A DNA stretch of 64,000 nt, taken from Desulfonema magnum. Lineage in GTDB: Bacteria; Desulfobacterota; Desulfobacteria; Desulfobacterales; 4be13. The notes beneath the pieces were generated by a model, which was not told where the DNA came from, did not search any database, and saw only the letters and a list, made by a program, of their open reading frames with translations. A program made the position numbers and the translations under genes. The number at the start of each line of letters is the position of its first letter. Position 1 is the stretch's first letter. Positions 35,590 to 46,327 of the stretch are shown here, piece after piece. The stretch is from positions 2,108,001-2,172,000 of the forward strand of contig NZ_CP061800.1 in NCBI RefSeq assembly GCF_017377395.1. The letters run 5' to 3'.

Positions 35590-36516
35590 ATGAGCGGAAA
35601 AATCACCTTTTTTATATTCGGTAAGAGCGGAGCTCCGGTAAAACAGTTAAGCGTTTCCAGAGCTTTTTTGTTTTTTCTGGGTTTCTTTGCAGTTTCCTTT
35701 ACGGCTGCCGCGGGTTTTGGTGTTTATGATTATTATCATCTTAAAATGGCTTCATTTGACGCGCAGGATATTGAAAGCAACATTAAAAGCCATTTGGACG
35801 AAATCGTGCATCAGCGGAAACAGATTCAGACTTTTGCCGATGAAATTAACTCATTAAAGTCAGAACTGGTGGCACTGAACAATTTTGAAAACCAGATACG
35901 AATTATCGCGGGAATTGATAATTCAGATAAACAAAAAGGGCTTCTGGGAATTGGCGGCTCAATACCCGAAGACCTAAATCCTAAAATTGATCTCAAGGAA
36001 AAACACAACAGCCTTATGCGTGAGATGCATGACCAGGTAAAACAGCTTCATCTGGTTTCGAGTGTTCAGGAACAAGGATTTGAAACCCTTATGAAACACC
36101 TTGTTGATCAGGGCAATCTGCTGGCCCATACGCCCGCAATCCGTCCCACAAAGGGAATCGTAACCTCCCGATTCGGGAGCCGAAGATCCCCGTTTACCGG
36201 CAGGAGCGAATTCCATGAAGGATTGGACATCGCAAACCGGCATGGCACGTCTGTTGTTGCCTCGGCAGACGGTGTGGTGACATATGCGGCTCCAAAAGGT
36301 TTCTGGGGGAATATGATATTAATCAATCACGGTCATGGAATGGTTACGCGATACGCGCATCTCAGCAAAATATTGAAAAAATCCGGTGACAGAATAAAAC
36401 GAGGAGATATTATAGGTAAAATTGGCACCACAGGACGAAGCACAGGGCCCCACCTCCACTATGAAGTCCACCTTAACGGAATACCGGTTAATCCTGAAAA
36501 ATACATATTAAACTGA
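35590..36516 (+). CDS. M23 (LytM) family peptidase with coiled coil
   Basis: 308 residues. One N-terminal membrane segment (FLFFLGFFAVSFTAAAGFGV), then a coiled coil (about residues 50-110), and a C-terminal M23 zinc-peptidase domain with metal ligands FHEGLD and HLHYE, and the conserved VTSRFGSRRSPFTG and GTTGRSTGPHLH. Such periplasmic proteins cut peptidoglycan cross-links or act as division/elongation regulators. All visible ligands are intact. A GC-rich hairpin lies 30 bp downstream. Confidence 0.9.
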   Translation: MSGKITFFIFGKSGAPVKQLSVSRAFLFFLGFFAVSFTAAAGFGVYDYYHLKMASFDAQDIESNIKSHLDEIVHQRKQIQTFADEINSLKSELVALNNFENQIRIIAGIDNSDKQKGLLGIGGSIPEDLNPKIDLKEKHNSLMREMHDQVKQLHLVSSVQEQGFETLMKHLVDQGNLLAHTPAIRPTKGIVTSRFGSRRSPFTGRSEFHEGLDIANRHGTSVVASADGVVTYAAPKGFWGNMILINHGHGMVTRYAHLSKILKKSGDRIKRGDIIGKIGTTGRSTGPHLHYEVHLNGIPVNPEKYILN

Positions 36517-36546
36517 TACCCGACAAAATAAATTTTGACAGGTAAG

Positions 36547-36577
36547 GACCTCCGAGGGTTCGGAAACCGCGGAGGTC
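36547..36577 (+). terminator. Hairpin after the M23 gene
   Basis: GACCTCCG at 36547-36554 pairs with CGGAGGTC at 36570-36577. No T-run follows, so factor-independent termination is uncertain. Confidence 0.4.
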
Positions 36578-36749
36578 TGATGTCCTGCTGACCTCTCAGA
36601 ATTAATTTGATCGGGTATTAAATTGTTAAGTGGTTAAGGGATGATAACTCAATACATTTCCATTTCTGACCCCGCAGGACTGACAAATTCGCCGAGTGCG
36701 GGTTTGTCCGAACCGGGCCTGTGATTTGTTATTTGCGATTTGCCCTGAC

Positions 36750-37630
36750 TTTCATTGTTTGTTGAGACCGGCGCGGACCATGATTATTTATATAAAAGTG
36801 TCAGGTGTTAAGTGTTAAGTGTTAGGAAAAAACTGTAAAACTTTCATCGTTCGTTGTGAGCGGACCGCTCATGGCCGTTTATATGAAAGTGACTAAAGTT
36901 AATAAAGTGACTGAAGTTAAAAGTTCTTTCATGTTTCGTTGTGAGCGGACCGCTCATGCCCGTTTATATGAAAGTGTCTGAAGTTAATAAAGTTAATAAA
37001 GTGACTGAAGTTAAAAGTTCTTTCATGTTTCGTTGTGAGCGGACCGGTCATGGCCGTTTATATGAAAGTGCCTGAAGTGACTAAAGTTAATAAAGTTAAT
37101 AAAGTTAATAAAGTTAAAAGTTCTTTCATGTTTCGTTGTGAGCGGACCGCTCATGCCCGTTTATATGAAAGTCCGGAGTGCAAAAATTAAGCGAAGCGGT
37201 TTTTTGCAGAAACTTTCATGCCTCGTTGTGACCGGCAGGTCATGACCGTTTATATGAAAGTCCGGAGTGCAAAAATTAAGCGAAGCGGTTTTTTGCAGAA
37301 ACTTTCATGCCTCGTTGTGACCGGCAGGTCATGACCGTTTATATGAAAAAGGTGTTAAGTGTTAGGTGTTAGGTGTTAGGAAAAATTACAAATTTTTCAT
37401 GCCTCGTTGTGACCGGCAGGTCATGCCCGTTTATATGAAAGTCCGGAGTGCAAAAATTAAGCGAAGCGGTTTTTTGCAGAGACCTTCATGCCTCGTTGTG
37501 ACCGGCAGGTCATGCCCGTTTATATGAAAGTGTCTGAAGTGAGCTAAAGTAACCAAAGTGCCTGAAGTTAAAAGTTTTTTCCTGTTTCGTTGTGAGCGGA
37601 CCGCTCATGGCCGTTTATACGAAAGTGAGA
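36750..37630. repeat. Ten-copy palindromic repeat array upstream of secA
   Basis: Ten copies of a 45-50 bp unit at intervals of about 85-103 bp: CTTTCAT, CGTTGTGA, a hairpin core, CATG-CCGTTTATATG, AAAGT. The core exists as TGAGCGGACCGCTCA (copies 2, 3, 5, 10, and 4 with one change) or TGACCGGCAGGTCA (copies 6-9), both palindromic; copy 1 is degenerate. Outer ACTTTCAT and ATGAAAGT also pair. Spacers are low-complexity (TTAATAAAG runs, GTGTTAGGT runs, or the CCGGAGTGCAAAAATTAAGC module). The gap 36578-37834 has no gene. Confidence 0.8.
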
Positions 37631-37834
37631 AATTCTGAATTCACTTTCATATTGTATTATAAGCAAACCCTTCATAACCTTTTAAGTAATTGTTTAACGC
37701 TATATTTTTGTTCCAAAGATTCAAATACGCTGACACTCACACACCCGAACATCCAGACACCCGAACATTCTGTAACACCCAATCCTTCACTCTTCAATCT
37801 TCAATCCTCAATCCAAAAAAAGGAAGATTCTATA

Positions 37835-40450
37835 ATGATGTTAAATTTTTTGACAAAAGTTTTCGGAAGTAAAAACGACCGGGAATTAAAAAAGCTACAG
37901 CCCCTTGTTGAAAGAATTAATGACCTGGAACCTGAAATACAGGCCATGAGCGATGATGAGCTGAAAAATCAGACCGTTTTATTCAAGGAACGTTTTGAAA
38001 AAGGCGAATCTCTTGATGATATGCTTCCGGAAGCCTTTGCAACAGTAAGGGAAGCCTCTGTCCGCACCCTGGGAATGCGGCATTTTGATGTCCAGCTCAT
38101 CGGCGGGATGGTGCTTCATCAGGGAAAAATTTCAGAAATGAAGACCGGTGAGGGAAAAACCCTGGTCTCCACACTTCCTGCCTATCTGAATGCGATCACG
38201 GGCCGAGGAGTTCATATTATCACCGTAAATGACTACCTGGCAAAACGTGACACAAACTGGATGGGACAGATATACAATTTTCTCGGTCTTTCTGTGGGAA
38301 CCATCGTCCATGGTCTGGATGATTATGAGCGTCTGGAGGAGTACAGCGCGGATATCACTTATGGTACAAATAATGAGTTCGGATTTGACTATTTAAGAGA
38401 CAATATGAAATTTGACAGGGATTCCCTGGTTCAGCGCGAACTCAATTATGCCATTGTGGATGAGGTGGACAGCATACTCATTGATGAGGCAAGAACCCCG
38501 CTCATCATATCCGGCCCTGCTGAAAAATCCACTGATCTCTATTACCAGGTCAACAAACTCATTCCGCGTCTTGTCAAAGAAACAGACTATACCATAGATG
38601 AAAAGGCCCGGACTGTGGTGCTGACGGAAGAAGGGGTTGCCCACGCTGAAACCCGGCTCAAGGTTGACAATCTGTATGAACCGAAATATATTGAACTTTT
38701 ACACCATATTAATCAGGCCCTGAAGGCCCACACGCTTTTCAAACGGGATGTTGACTATATTGTCAAAAACGGGGAAGTGATCATCGTGGATGAATTCACA
38801 GGGCGCCTGATGCCCGGGCGCCGATATAGTGAAGGTTTGCACCAGGCCCTTGAAGCAAAAGAGAATGTTAAAATAGAAAATGAAAACCAGACCCTTGCAA
38901 CCATCACTTTTCAGAACTATTTTAGAATGTATGACAAACTTGCCGGTATGACAGGTACGGCAGACACGGAAGCTGCCGAATTCAAAAAAATCTATGATCT
39001 GGACGTTATCATTATTCCCACAAACAAGCCCATGAGCCGGACAGATTTCCCGGATGTGATCTATAAGACCAGAAGGGAAAAATTTGACGCTGCCATAGAT
39101 GAAATTCAGGAATTGCATAAAAAGGGACAGCCGGTTCTGGTGGGTACAATTTCCATTGATGTTTCAGAGAGTCTGAGTAAAAAACTGTCCAAAAAAGGGA
39201 TAAAACATTCTGTACTGAATGCAAAACATCACGAAAAAGAAGCAGAAATCATTTCCATGGCAGGCCGGAAAGGGGCGGTCACGATTTCAACCAACATGGC
39301 CGGCCGCGGGACAGATATTTTGCTGGGCGGCAACTGGGAGGCCGAAGTTGCCAGACTTGAGGATCCGGCTCCGGAGGAGATTGAGCAAATCAGGACACGC
39401 TGGGAAAAAGAACATGATGAGGTTGTGGCGGCCGGGGGGCTGCATATCATGGGCACCGAACGTCATGAATCCCGGCGAATTGACAATCAGCTCAGGGGAC
39501 GTGCCGGAAGGCAGGGGGATCCCGGATCATCCCGTTTTTATCTCGCATTGGAAGATGATCTTCTCCGGATATTCGGGGGAGACCGCATTACCGGAATGAT
39601 GGACATGATCGGAATGGAAGAAGGGGAACCCATTGAGCATAACTGGATAAGCAAAGCCATTGAAAATGCACAGGGAAAAGTTGAAGGACGCAATTTTGAT
39701 ATTCGGAAGCAATTGCTTGAATATGACGACGTGATGAATCAGCAGCGGGAAGTCATCTACGAGCAGCGCCGTGAAGCCCTGAGAGGTGAGGATTTAAAAA
39801 GTTCCATTGAAGATATGATCGCTGACAAAGCCGAAGAAATAGCCGAATTTTTTGCAGATGAAACCATCCTTCCTGAAGAATGGGATTGGAAGACGCTGAA
39901 TGACGCGGTGTTTAAACAATTTAATTTCCGCTTGGAGATTGACAACGACACGCTGGATGGATTAAATAAAGATGGACTGGCTCAGTTTATTTCCGATACT
40001 GCCAATGAAAAATATGATGAAAAAGAAGCTGAGGCAGAGGCAGTTAATTTCAGAGAACTGGAACGAATTGTGATGCTGCAGACGGTTGACAGTCTGTGGA
40101 AAGACCATCTTCTGAGCATGGATCACCTGAAAGAAGGGATCGGACTGCGGGGGTATGCACAGCAGCAGCCGCTGATTGTTTATAAAAAAGAAGGCTTTGA
40201 CATGTTTCAGAATATGATTTCCAGGATAAAGGAAGAGACCTTGGAAACGCTCTTCAGGATTCAAATAGAGACACCCGGAAAAGAAGAGATGTTTTCGTTT
40301 AGGCGGCCAAAGCAGGAACTTGTATTTTCAGCAGGGGAAGATATCGGAGACAGAAAAAAAGAACCGGTGAAACGGACAGAGAAAATTGGAAGAAATGACC
40401 CCTGTCCATGTGGCAGCGGAAAAAAATACAAAAAATGCTGCGGAAAATAG
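37835..40450 (+). CDS. secA: Preprotein translocase ATPase SecA
   Basis: 871 residues from ATG 37835 (or 37838), with AAAGGAAG upstream; the longer reading to 37592 runs through repeats. The motor that drives unfolded proteins through SecYEG. Seen: Walker [84 protein letters not shown], and the C-terminal zinc motif [14 protein letters not shown] that binds SecB or ribosomes. Normal length. The promoter region is the repeat array. Confidence 0.97.
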   Translation: MMLNFLTKVFGSKNDRELKKLQPLVERINDLEPEIQAMSDDELKNQTVLFKERFEKGESLDDMLPEAFATVREASVRTLGMRHFDVQLIGGMVLHQGKISEMKTGEGKTLVSTLPAYLNAITGRGVHIITVNDYLAKRDTNWMGQIYNFLGLSVGTIVHGLDDYERLEEYSADITYGTNNEFGFDYLRDNMKFDRDSLVQRELNYAIVDEVDSILIDEARTPLIISGPAEKSTDLYYQVNKLIPRLVKETDYTIDEKARTVVLTEEGVAHAETRLKVDNLYEPKYIELLHHINQALKAHTLFKRDVDYIVKNGEVIIVDEFTGRLMPGRRYSEGLHQALEAKENVKIENENQTLATITFQNYFRMYDKLAGMTGTADTEAAEFKKIYDLDVIIIPTNKPMSRTDFPDVIYKTRREKFDAAIDEIQELHKKGQPVLVGTISIDVSESLSKKLSKKGIKHSVLNAKHHEKEAEIISMAGRKGAVTISTNMAGRGTDILLGGNWEAEVARLEDPAPEEIEQIRTRWEKEHDEVVAAGGLHIMGTERHESRRIDNQLRGRAGRQGDPGSSRFYLALEDDLLRIFGGDRITGMMDMIGMEEGEPIEHNWISKAIENAQGKVEGRNFDIRKQLLEYDDVMNQQREVIYEQRREALRGEDLKSSIEDMIADKAEEIAEFFADETILPEEWDWKTLNDAVFKQFNFRLEIDNDTLDGLNKDGLAQFISDTANEKYDEKEAEAEAVNFRELERIVMLQTVDSLWKDHLLSMDHLKEGIGLRGYAQQQPLIVYKKEGFDMFQNMISRIKEETLETLFRIQIETPGKEEMFSFRRPKQELVFSAGEDIGDRKKEPVKRTEKIGRNDPCPCGSGKKYKKCCGK

Positions 40451-40738
40451 AGATACCGGGGGAACTCGGGGATTTTTCATGTAATGGCTCACGAGGTATG
40501 ATGAAAAGATTTGCGACATCTGAATTTCCTAAGCTTCCAACTCGTCTGTGTTCTTTAAGTATAAAAAAAACTTGATTTATAGGAAGATCGTTAGTCGCAG
40601 GTTATTGCAACATGCTGAAATCATTTTTGCCGGAAACACACATAGAAAATATTCGAAATTAATGATTTCAATTGGTTATCAGAATGTTTTTCGATGTTTT
40701 GGGGGCGCTTGCGGCTGTCGGATAAGGGGATAAAAAAA
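40451..40738. other. Gap between secA and clpS
   Basis: 288 bp. No frame with a ribosome site, no clear terminator or promoter seen. Confidence 0.45.
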
Positions 40739-41047
40739 ATGGGTTCGTACACTCCCGAAGAAAAAGTATTTTCCGATGTCCTGGAGGACATCCAAGAACC
40801 TTCCATGTACAAAGTGCTGATCCACAATGACGACTACACCACCATGGAATTTGTCGTGGAGATTTTAATGTTTGTTTTCAACAAACCCTCTGACGAAGCA
40901 ACACGGATTATGCTGAACGTTCATGAGCAAGGGGTCGGATTATGCGGTGTTTATACTTATGACGTGGCTGAAACCAAGGTGGAGACCGTTCACAGTCTTG
41001 CCCGGGAACACGGTTTTCCATTGAAATGTAGCATGGAGGAAGAATAG
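40739..41047 (+). CDS. clpS: ClpS adaptor protein
   Basis: 102 residues from ATG 40739 behind AAGGGGA. The ClpS core [40 protein letters not shown] and [14 protein letters not shown] is complete, including the Asn-Asp-Asp and Met positions of the N-degron pocket. It delivers N-end-rule substrates to ClpAP. clpA follows after three bases, so they form an operon. Confidence 0.95.
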   Translation: MGSYTPEEKVFSDVLEDIQEPSMYKVLIHNDDYTTMEFVVEILMFVFNKPSDEATRIMLNVHEQGVGLCGVYTYDVAETKVETVHSLAREHGFPLKCSMEEE

Positions 41048-41050
41048 ACA

Positions 41051-43300
41051 ATGATTAGTAAAGAACTAAGCGTAACTCTCGGATTTGCGGTCCGGGAGGC
41101 TAAAAAAAGGCGCCACGACCATGTTTGCATCGAACACATATTGTTTGCCATTCTGCATGACAACGAGGGAATCGGAATTATCGAGGGTTGCGGGGGAAAT
41201 GTCGGAAACCTGAAAAATGCCCTGGATAATTTTTTCAATGAACGGATGGAAAGTGTTCCTGATGGTCAGGAATATGTATTCCAACAGACAACGGGTTTTC
41301 AAAGGGTGATTCAGCGAGCTGTGAATCATGCGCGTTCTGCTGAAAAACAGGAAGTGAATGTGGGTGACATCCTGGCTTCCATTTTTGAGGAACAGGAGTG
41401 CTACGCATCTTATTTTCTGGGCCTGGAAGGTGTCACACGGCTTGATATTTTAAATTATGTTTCCCACGGTGTTTCATCTGATGGAAACATTTACAGGGAA
41501 GAACCTGATGGAACTGAAAAAACCACCCGTCAGGAACAGAAAAAGAAAAAGGTGGATCCGCTCAGGGCTTTTACCATTGACCTGATTGAACGAGCTGCCC
41601 GGGGAAAGCTTGACCCGCTGATCGGCCGCGAGCATGAACTGGAACGCACAGTTCAGGTGCTTTGCCGAAGGCGCAAAAACAATCCTGTGTTTGTGGGAGA
41701 TCCCGGGGTGGGTAAGACCGCTATGGCAGAAGGTTTGGCAATGAAAGTGCAGAGCGGAAATGTTCCTGACCTGCTCAGAGGGGTTCGGATATTTTCCCTT
41801 GATCTGGGCGCGTTGCTGGCCGGTACGAAATTCCGGGGCGATTTTGAGCAGCGTCTGAAAGCAGTGATACAGGCTCTGAAAAAGATCAAGGATTCGATTT
41901 TGTTCATTGACGAAATTCATACCATTGTAGGAGCCGGGGCCACCAGCAGCGGTTCCATGGACGCGTCCAATATCATGAAACCTTCGCTTTCAACGGGCGA
42001 GCTTCGCTGTGTCGGCTCAACCACTTATGAGGAGTTTCAGAACCATTTTGAAAAAGACCGGGCCTTGTCCCGCCGGTTTGAAAAAATCGAAATTCCGGAA
42101 CCCTCGGTTTCAGAAACCATTAAAATCTTAAAAGGACTGAAATCCTGTTATGAGGAACATCATGGCATTGTCTATACAGAACCTGCTCTGAAAGCGGCTG
42201 CGGAGCTGTCTGCCAAATATATTAATGACCGGTATCTTCCGGATAAAGCCATTGATGTGATTGATGAAACCGGGGCGTTTGTCCGGCTGACCGGAAATTC
42301 CCGACGAAAGAAGATTCATCCGTCTGATATTGAAAAAATTGTCGCCAAGATCGCTAAAATCCCCACGGTAAGCGTATCTGTTTCTGATAAAACAAAACTG
42401 GAAACCCTGGGAGACCGTCTCAGACAATTTGTTTTTGGTCAGGACAGTGCCATAAAATCGCTTGTCACAGCAATTAAGCGTTCCCGTGCAGGGCTTGGGA
42501 CCCCGGGACGGCCCGTAGGCTCTTTTCTGTTCACCGGTCCCACCGGTGTGGGAAAGACCGAGGTGGCCCGGCAGATTTCCATGAATCTCGGGGTTGAGTT
42601 TTTGCGCTTTGATATGAGCGAATACATGGAAAAGCATTCTGTGGCCCGGCTGATCGGCGCGCCTCCCGGATATATCGGGTTTGACCAGGCCGGACTTCTG
42701 ACAGACGGTATCCGAAAACATCCGCACTGTGTGCTGCTTCTTGATGAAATAGAAAAAGCCCATATGGATCTGTTTAATATCCTGCTTCAGGTGCTGGATT
42801 ATGCAACCCTGACAGATAACAATGGGAAAAAGGCTGATTTCAGAAACGTCATTATCATTATGACCTCAAATGCCGGGGCAAGGGAGATGAGTTCCCAGTC
42901 CATCGGCTTCGGCATGTCCGGCGGATACGATGCCGAAGGCAAGGGAAAAAAGGCGATTGAATCCTTCTTCAGCCCGGAATTCAGGAATCGTCTGGACGGG
43001 ATTGTCACTTTTAATGCGCTGACTGTGGAGATCATGGAGAGAATCGTGGATAAGTTCATTAAGGAACTGAATATTCAGCTTGCTGCGAAAAATGTATCTC
43101 TGACTATTTCTCCGGAATTACGGACATGGCTGGCGAAAAAAGGATATGAGCCGTGTTACGGCGCAAGGCCCCTTAACCGGTTAATACAGACGGAAATCAA
43201 AGACGCACTGGCCGATGAGATTCTCTTTGGAAAACTTGAAAAAGGCGGCAACGTTTTTGTTGATGTTAAGGATGACAAACTGACATTTGCTTATAACTAA
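41051..43300 (+). CDS. clpA: ATP-dependent Clp protease ATP-binding subunit ClpA
   Basis: 749 residues. An N-terminal Clp repeat domain (residues about 1-150), then AAA-1 with GDPGVGKTAMAEGLA and LFIDEIHTIVGAGA, and AAA-2 with GPTGVGKTEVARQ and LLLDEIEKAHMDLFN. No long M-domain coiled coil, which separates it from ClpB/ClpC. It unfolds substrates for ClpP. It is coupled to clpS; clpP is not in the window. Confidence 0.96.
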   Translation: MISKELSVTLGFAVREAKKRRHDHVCIEHILFAILHDNEGIGIIEGCGGNVGNLKNALDNFFNERMESVPDGQEYVFQQTTGFQRVIQRAVNHARSAEKQEVNVGDILASIFEEQECYASYFLGLEGVTRLDILNYVSHGVSSDGNIYREEPDGTEKTTRQEQKKKKVDPLRAFTIDLIERAARGKLDPLIGREHELERTVQVLCRRRKNNPVFVGDPGVGKTAMAEGLAMKVQSGNVPDLLRGVRIFSLDLGALLAGTKFRGDFEQRLKAVIQALKKIKDSILFIDEIHTIVGAGATSSGSMDASNIMKPSLSTGELRCVGSTTYEEFQNHFEKDRALSRRFEKIEIPEPSVSETIKILKGLKSCYEEHHGIVYTEPALKAAAELSAKYINDRYLPDKAIDVIDETGAFVRLTGNSRRKKIHPSDIEKIVAKIAKIPTVSVSVSDKTKLETLGDRLRQFVFGQDSAIKSLVTAIKRSRAGLGTPGRPVGSFLFTGPTGVGKTEVARQISMNLGVEFLRFDMSEYMEKHSVARLIGAPPGYIGFDQAGLLTDGIRKHPHCVLLLDEIEKAHMDLFNILLQVLDYATLTDNNGKKADFRNVIIIMTSNAGAREMSSQSIGFGMSGGYDAEGKGKKAIESFFSPEFRNRLDGIVTFNALTVEIMERIVDKFIKELNIQLAAKNVSLTISPELRTWLAKKGYEPCYGARPLNRLIQTEIKDALADEILFGKLEKGGNVFVDVKDDKLTFAYN

Positions 43301-43311
43301 TAAATGCTCAT

Positions 43312-43376
43312 GAAAAAGCCGGGTTTTTCGCCCCTGGTCATGAAAATGTTTTCAGATAAAAAACCCGGCTTTTCAA
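43312..43376 (+). terminator. Likely terminator after clpA
   Basis: AAAAAGCCGGGTTTTT and the inverse AAAAAACCCGGCTTTT lie 12 and about 55 bases past the clpA stop. The arms are the same as the core of repeat family D, so the terminator may derive from that family. Confidence 0.55.
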
Positions 43377-43431
43377 AATGTATTTTCACGGTAAAAAATT
43401 CGAGCTTGTCAGTTATTCTGTCCTCTCCCTC

Positions 43432-43490
43432 TCGTTCCCACGCTCTGCGTGGGAACGCATTTTTCAGACGTTTAGCGTCGCTATCTGCAT
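43432..43490. repeat. Palindromic repeat copy
   Basis: TCGTTCCCACGCTCTGCGTG followed by GGAACGCA, then CAGACGTTTAGCGTC: a variant of the paired palindromes arrayed at 21.2-21.8 kb. Confidence 0.6.
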
Positions 43491-43648
43491 ACATCAATAT
43501 TTAGCAGATTCGTATGATACATAACCAATCTTTTATCTGCATTTCGGGACGCTTTTCCCAAACCTGCCCCAGATGCTGAAAATTTTCAACATGATCCAAG
43601 TTATATTCTTCTTTAAATTCAATAAGTTTCTGTCAGAAAGGAAGATAA

Positions 43649-43966
43649 ATGCCAGTTCAACATTCACTTTCAATATTTAATTCATTTAAAGAGGCAACCG
43701 ACTTTGCAAAACGTAATCCCGGCATTACGATTGTTCGTAACACGTCAGGATATGGCCGGAAAGCAGTTGGACATCGAAAAAATACAAGTCAGCCAAATCA
43801 GACTGCGACGAATCGGGGTTATTTTGCTTCTCGCATGGCATATGCTTCATATGATGATTATGATGATTCTTTGGAAGAAATGAATTTAGTATTACATGAT
43901 TTGTTATCTGACGCAGATGATTATTTCCAATCGAATGATGACGGATGGTTTTACCGTGATGATTAA
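43649..43966 (+). CDS. Hypothetical protein
   Basis: 105 residues from ATG 43649 behind AAAGGAAG. The protein starts MPVQHSLSIFNSFKEATDFA and is acidic and aromatic-rich at the end (DDYFQSNDDGWFYRDD). No signal, membrane segment or known domain. AT-rich. It lies between clpA and a toxin-antitoxin pair in accessory DNA. Confidence 0.6.
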   Translation: MPVQHSLSIFNSFKEATDFAKRNPGITIVRNTSGYGRKAVGHRKNTSQPNQTATNRGYFASRMAYASYDDYDDSLEEMNLVLHDLLSDADDYFQSNDDGWFYRDD

Positions 43967-44019
43967 TGAATGAAACAGAGCTATTATAAGTGCAATATGA
44001 CTGTAAATAACAGCAAAAG

Positions 44020-44181
44020 AAGTGGTTGTTTCCACCGAAGGCTGGCCAGATCACGTTTTCAAAGATGACTGCAAACTCATGTCCCTTGACGAACTGGAAG
44101 AAAGTTATTAATCAAAACAAAAGGCTTGATCAGCAAAACCGAAAATTAGAGCAGTTACAAAATAGAGTTGTTTCTAAATAA
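44020..44181 (+). pseudogene. Fragment resembling a tail-fibre or intramolecular-chaperone C-terminus
   Basis: One frame encodes VSTEGWPDHVFKDDCKLMSL then DELEESY and a stop. A second, shifted frame encodes NQNKRLDQQNRKLEQLQNRV, a short coiled coil. Both pieces occur in this order at the end of many long surface or tail-fibre proteins (WPDHVF..YKL..L..LE, then a helix). The middle is deleted here. Confidence 0.4.
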
Positions 44182-44264
44182 ATAATGCCACAAAGACACA
44201 AAGGCGCGAAGGCTCATGAAGGGTCTTTGTGTCCCTTTGCGCCTTTGTGTCTTTGTGGCATTAT
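44182..44264. repeat. Long near-perfect palindrome
   Basis: Arms of about 31 bases beginning ATAATGCCACAAAGACACAA differ at one position. No T-run follows. Terminator, cruciform or element end are all possible. Confidence 0.65.
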
Positions 44265-44491
44265 GAGCCGCACGTCGCGTCATATGACAGCGGGCTGAGA
44301 GGCTTACTTATTTGGGAACAACTCTAATGAAAACGGGATGTTGAAAAAGCAGATTACGAATCTGCAAAGCGATGAATAACTAAGATAACTGAGGCATGAT
44401 TCTCAGTCTTAAATCGGGTATCATATCATGCCTCCCTCTCTTGTTGAGGCCGAGGAAATCGTAATAAAAAATAAACAACAAGGATGATATC

Positions 44492-44716
44492 ATGGATGCT
44501 GAGAAACTTATGTCTGCGGCAGAATCATTGCCGCTGGAATTAAAAACAGAACTCATAGAGAGACTTCTTGACAGCTTGAATCCGTCCCACAGGGAAATTG
44601 ACGAACTATGGGCCGAGGAGGCTGAAAGAAGAGTTAAAGAACTGAGAACTGGCAAAGTGAAAGCGATTCCGGGGGAGGAAGTATTCAGAGAAATTCAGGA
44701 GATATTATCCAAATGA
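44492..44716 (+). CDS. Addiction-module antitoxin (PF09720-like)
   Basis: 74 residues from ATG 44492. MSAAESLPLELKTELIERLL and ELWAEEAERRVKELRTGKVK are diagnostic of the small putative addiction-module family that pairs with RelE/ParE toxins. It overlaps the toxin gene by four bases. Confidence 0.9.
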   Translation: MDAEKLMSAAESLPLELKTELIERLLDSLNPSHREIDELWAEEAERRVKELRTGKVKAIPGEEVFREIQEILSK

Positions 44717-45006
44717 AATACGCTTTTCACCCTTCTGCCAAAATGGAACTGAATGAAGCAATACACTATTATGAGTCCTGCCGAATCGGGCTGGGAGCGG
44801 AATTTGCAAAAGAGATTCGTTCAACTGTCCGGCGGATTAATGAATTTCCTGAAGCATGGTCTCCGCTGACAGAAAATACAAGAAGATGTCTGACCAGACG
44901 ATTTCCATACGGAGTGATATACCAGATTACAAATGATCAAATTCTGATTATTGCAGTGACACAACTGAACAGAAAACCGGATTATTGGAAAAGCAGAATA
45001 CAGTGA
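44713..45006 (+). CDS. RelE/ParE-family toxin
   Basis: 97 residues. FHPSAKMELNEAIHYYESCR, LGAEFAKEIRSTVRRINEFP and RRFPYGVIYQITNDQILIIA match the RelE/ParE fold, with the C-terminal HxxR-like end replaced by LNRKPDYWKSR. The toxin either cuts ribosome-bound mRNA or poisons gyrase. It is coupled to the antitoxin. Confidence 0.9.
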   Translation: MKYAFHPSAKMELNEAIHYYESCRIGLGAEFAKEIRSTVRRINEFPEAWSPLTENTRRCLTRRFPYGVIYQITNDQILIIAVTQLNRKPDYWKSRIQ

Positions 45007-45262
45007 AGGCGATATTGCGAATATCCCAATTTTTGGGAATGAGACTTCGCAGTGCCGTGGCCGGGCTGAGTTTTGCCGAGGAATCAGACAGATACGCCTA
45101 CAGACGGAGAATGTATGTGCTGACACTGGTGGGAGACTCTCTTGTCAGAGCCAGAACCCGGCTTTTTTATGAGCGTTTCTTATATAAAATCCTTGTAGCG
45201 AAAATACAAAAAAATAAACATCTGCTTTAGGAGGATAACAAAAGCACAACTTGGAGAAAAAA

Positions 45263-45736
45263 ATGCCAAAAATACTTGAAGGTAAGCTTGTTGCCGAGGG
45301 CAAGAAGTTCGGGCTTATTGCAAGCCGTTTTAATGATTTTATCACAGACAGGCTTGTGGGCGGAGCCATGGATGCGCTGGTGCGATCCGGTGCCAAAGAC
45401 ACGGATATTGAAATCGTCAAAGTCCCGGGTGCGTTTGAAATACCGCTGCTTGCAAAAAAGATGGCGAAAAAAGGCAAATATGATGCCATCATATGCCTTG
45501 GCGCTGTGATTCGCGGTTCAACATCCCATTATGATTATGTGTGTGCCGAAGCATCCAAAGGGATTGCCATGGTCAGCATTGAATCTGAAATTCCGGTCAT
45601 TTTCGGAATTCTGACAACGGACACTATTGAACAGGCTATTGAGCGGGCCGGGACAAAGGCCGGAAACAAAGGATGGAGCGCGGCCATATCTGCCGTGGAA
45701 ATGGCAAATTTAATTGAGGTTGTTGACCAGGGCTGA
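45263..45736 (+). CDS. ribH: 6,7-dimethyl-8-ribityllumazine synthase
   Basis: 157 residues from ATG 45263 (TTGGAGAA before it). It condenses a ribityl-pyrimidine with a butanone phosphate in riboflavin synthesis. Seen: [45 protein letters not shown] with the catalytic His region, [20 protein letters not shown], and the C-terminal [14 protein letters not shown]. It overlaps nusB by one base, a pairing common in bacteria. No FMN riboswitch was recognised upstream. Confidence 0.96.
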   Translation: MPKILEGKLVAEGKKFGLIASRFNDFITDRLVGGAMDALVRSGAKDTDIEIVKVPGAFEIPLLAKKMAKKGKYDAIICLGAVIRGSTSHYDYVCAEASKGIAMVSIESEIPVIFGILTTDTIEQAIERAGTKAGNKGWSAAISAVEMANLIEVVDQG

Positions 45737-46272
45737 TGATCATGGGAAGTTCCCGAACCAAATCACGAGAGCTTGCGCTGCAAGCACTCTTTTATATGGA
45801 TATGCGTCAGAATTTCTCAACAGAGGCTTTGGAACGCTATTGTGAAAATTTTGCGCTGACTGAGACAGGCAATATAACAGAAGCATTGGAAGCATTGGAA
45901 CTCTGTTCTGAAAAATTTACTTTGTCAGAAAAAATGCTTCCATTTTTTCTTGAATTGGTAAAAGGCATAATACCTGTCAATTCTGAAATTGACTCGGTCA
46001 TTGAACGCTTTTCAAGTAACTGGAAAGTCAGCCGCATGTCCTGTGTTGACAGAAATGTTTTGCGGATATCAGTATATGAAATGCTTTTTCGCAAAGATAT
46101 TCCGCCAAAAGTATCCATAAACGAGGCCATTAACATAGGGAAAAATTTCGGCACAGAAGAATCCGGCGCTTTTATAAACGGAATTCTTGACAGCATCCGT
46201 ATTGCGCTGGAAAAAAATGAAATAGGCCATCTTCCCTTGAAAAGGCCCGGATTGAAACAAACAAACAGATAA
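45736..46272 (+). CDS. nusB: Transcription antitermination factor NusB
   Basis: 178 residues from ATG 45736 (an ATG at 45742 is equally possible). The NusB helical fold: SSRTKSRELALQALFYMDM at the N-terminus, SNWKVSRMSCVDRNVLRISV, and PPKVSINEAINIGKNFGTEE followed by SGAFINGILD. NusB with NusE binds boxA RNA in rRNA antitermination. It is slightly longer than usual because of a charged tail. It is translationally coupled to ribH. Confidence 0.94.
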   Translation: MIMGSSRTKSRELALQALFYMDMRQNFSTEALERYCENFALTETGNITEALEALELCSEKFTLSEKMLPFFLELVKGIIPVNSEIDSVIERFSSNWKVSRMSCVDRNVLRISVYEMLFRKDIPPKVSINEAINIGKNFGTEESGAFINGILDSIRIALEKNEIGHLPLKRPGLKQTNR

Positions 46273-46327
46273 CACCGTCAGACACGGATAAAAATAAACG
46301 TAATAAATAAATTTTTAGGAGAATACG

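Noticed and set aside
36750..37630. CRISPR array
   Set aside because: Repeats are regular, but spacers are low-complexity and partly identical to one another, repeats vary in core sequence, and no cas gene is present.
36517..37834. secA start at 37592
   Set aside because: The added 81 residues run through repeat DNA; the conserved SecA N-terminus starts at 37835.
44985..45230. 81-codon frame between the RelE-like toxin and ribH
   Set aside because: Its start lies inside the toxin gene, no ribosome site, no known family; possible but unsupported.
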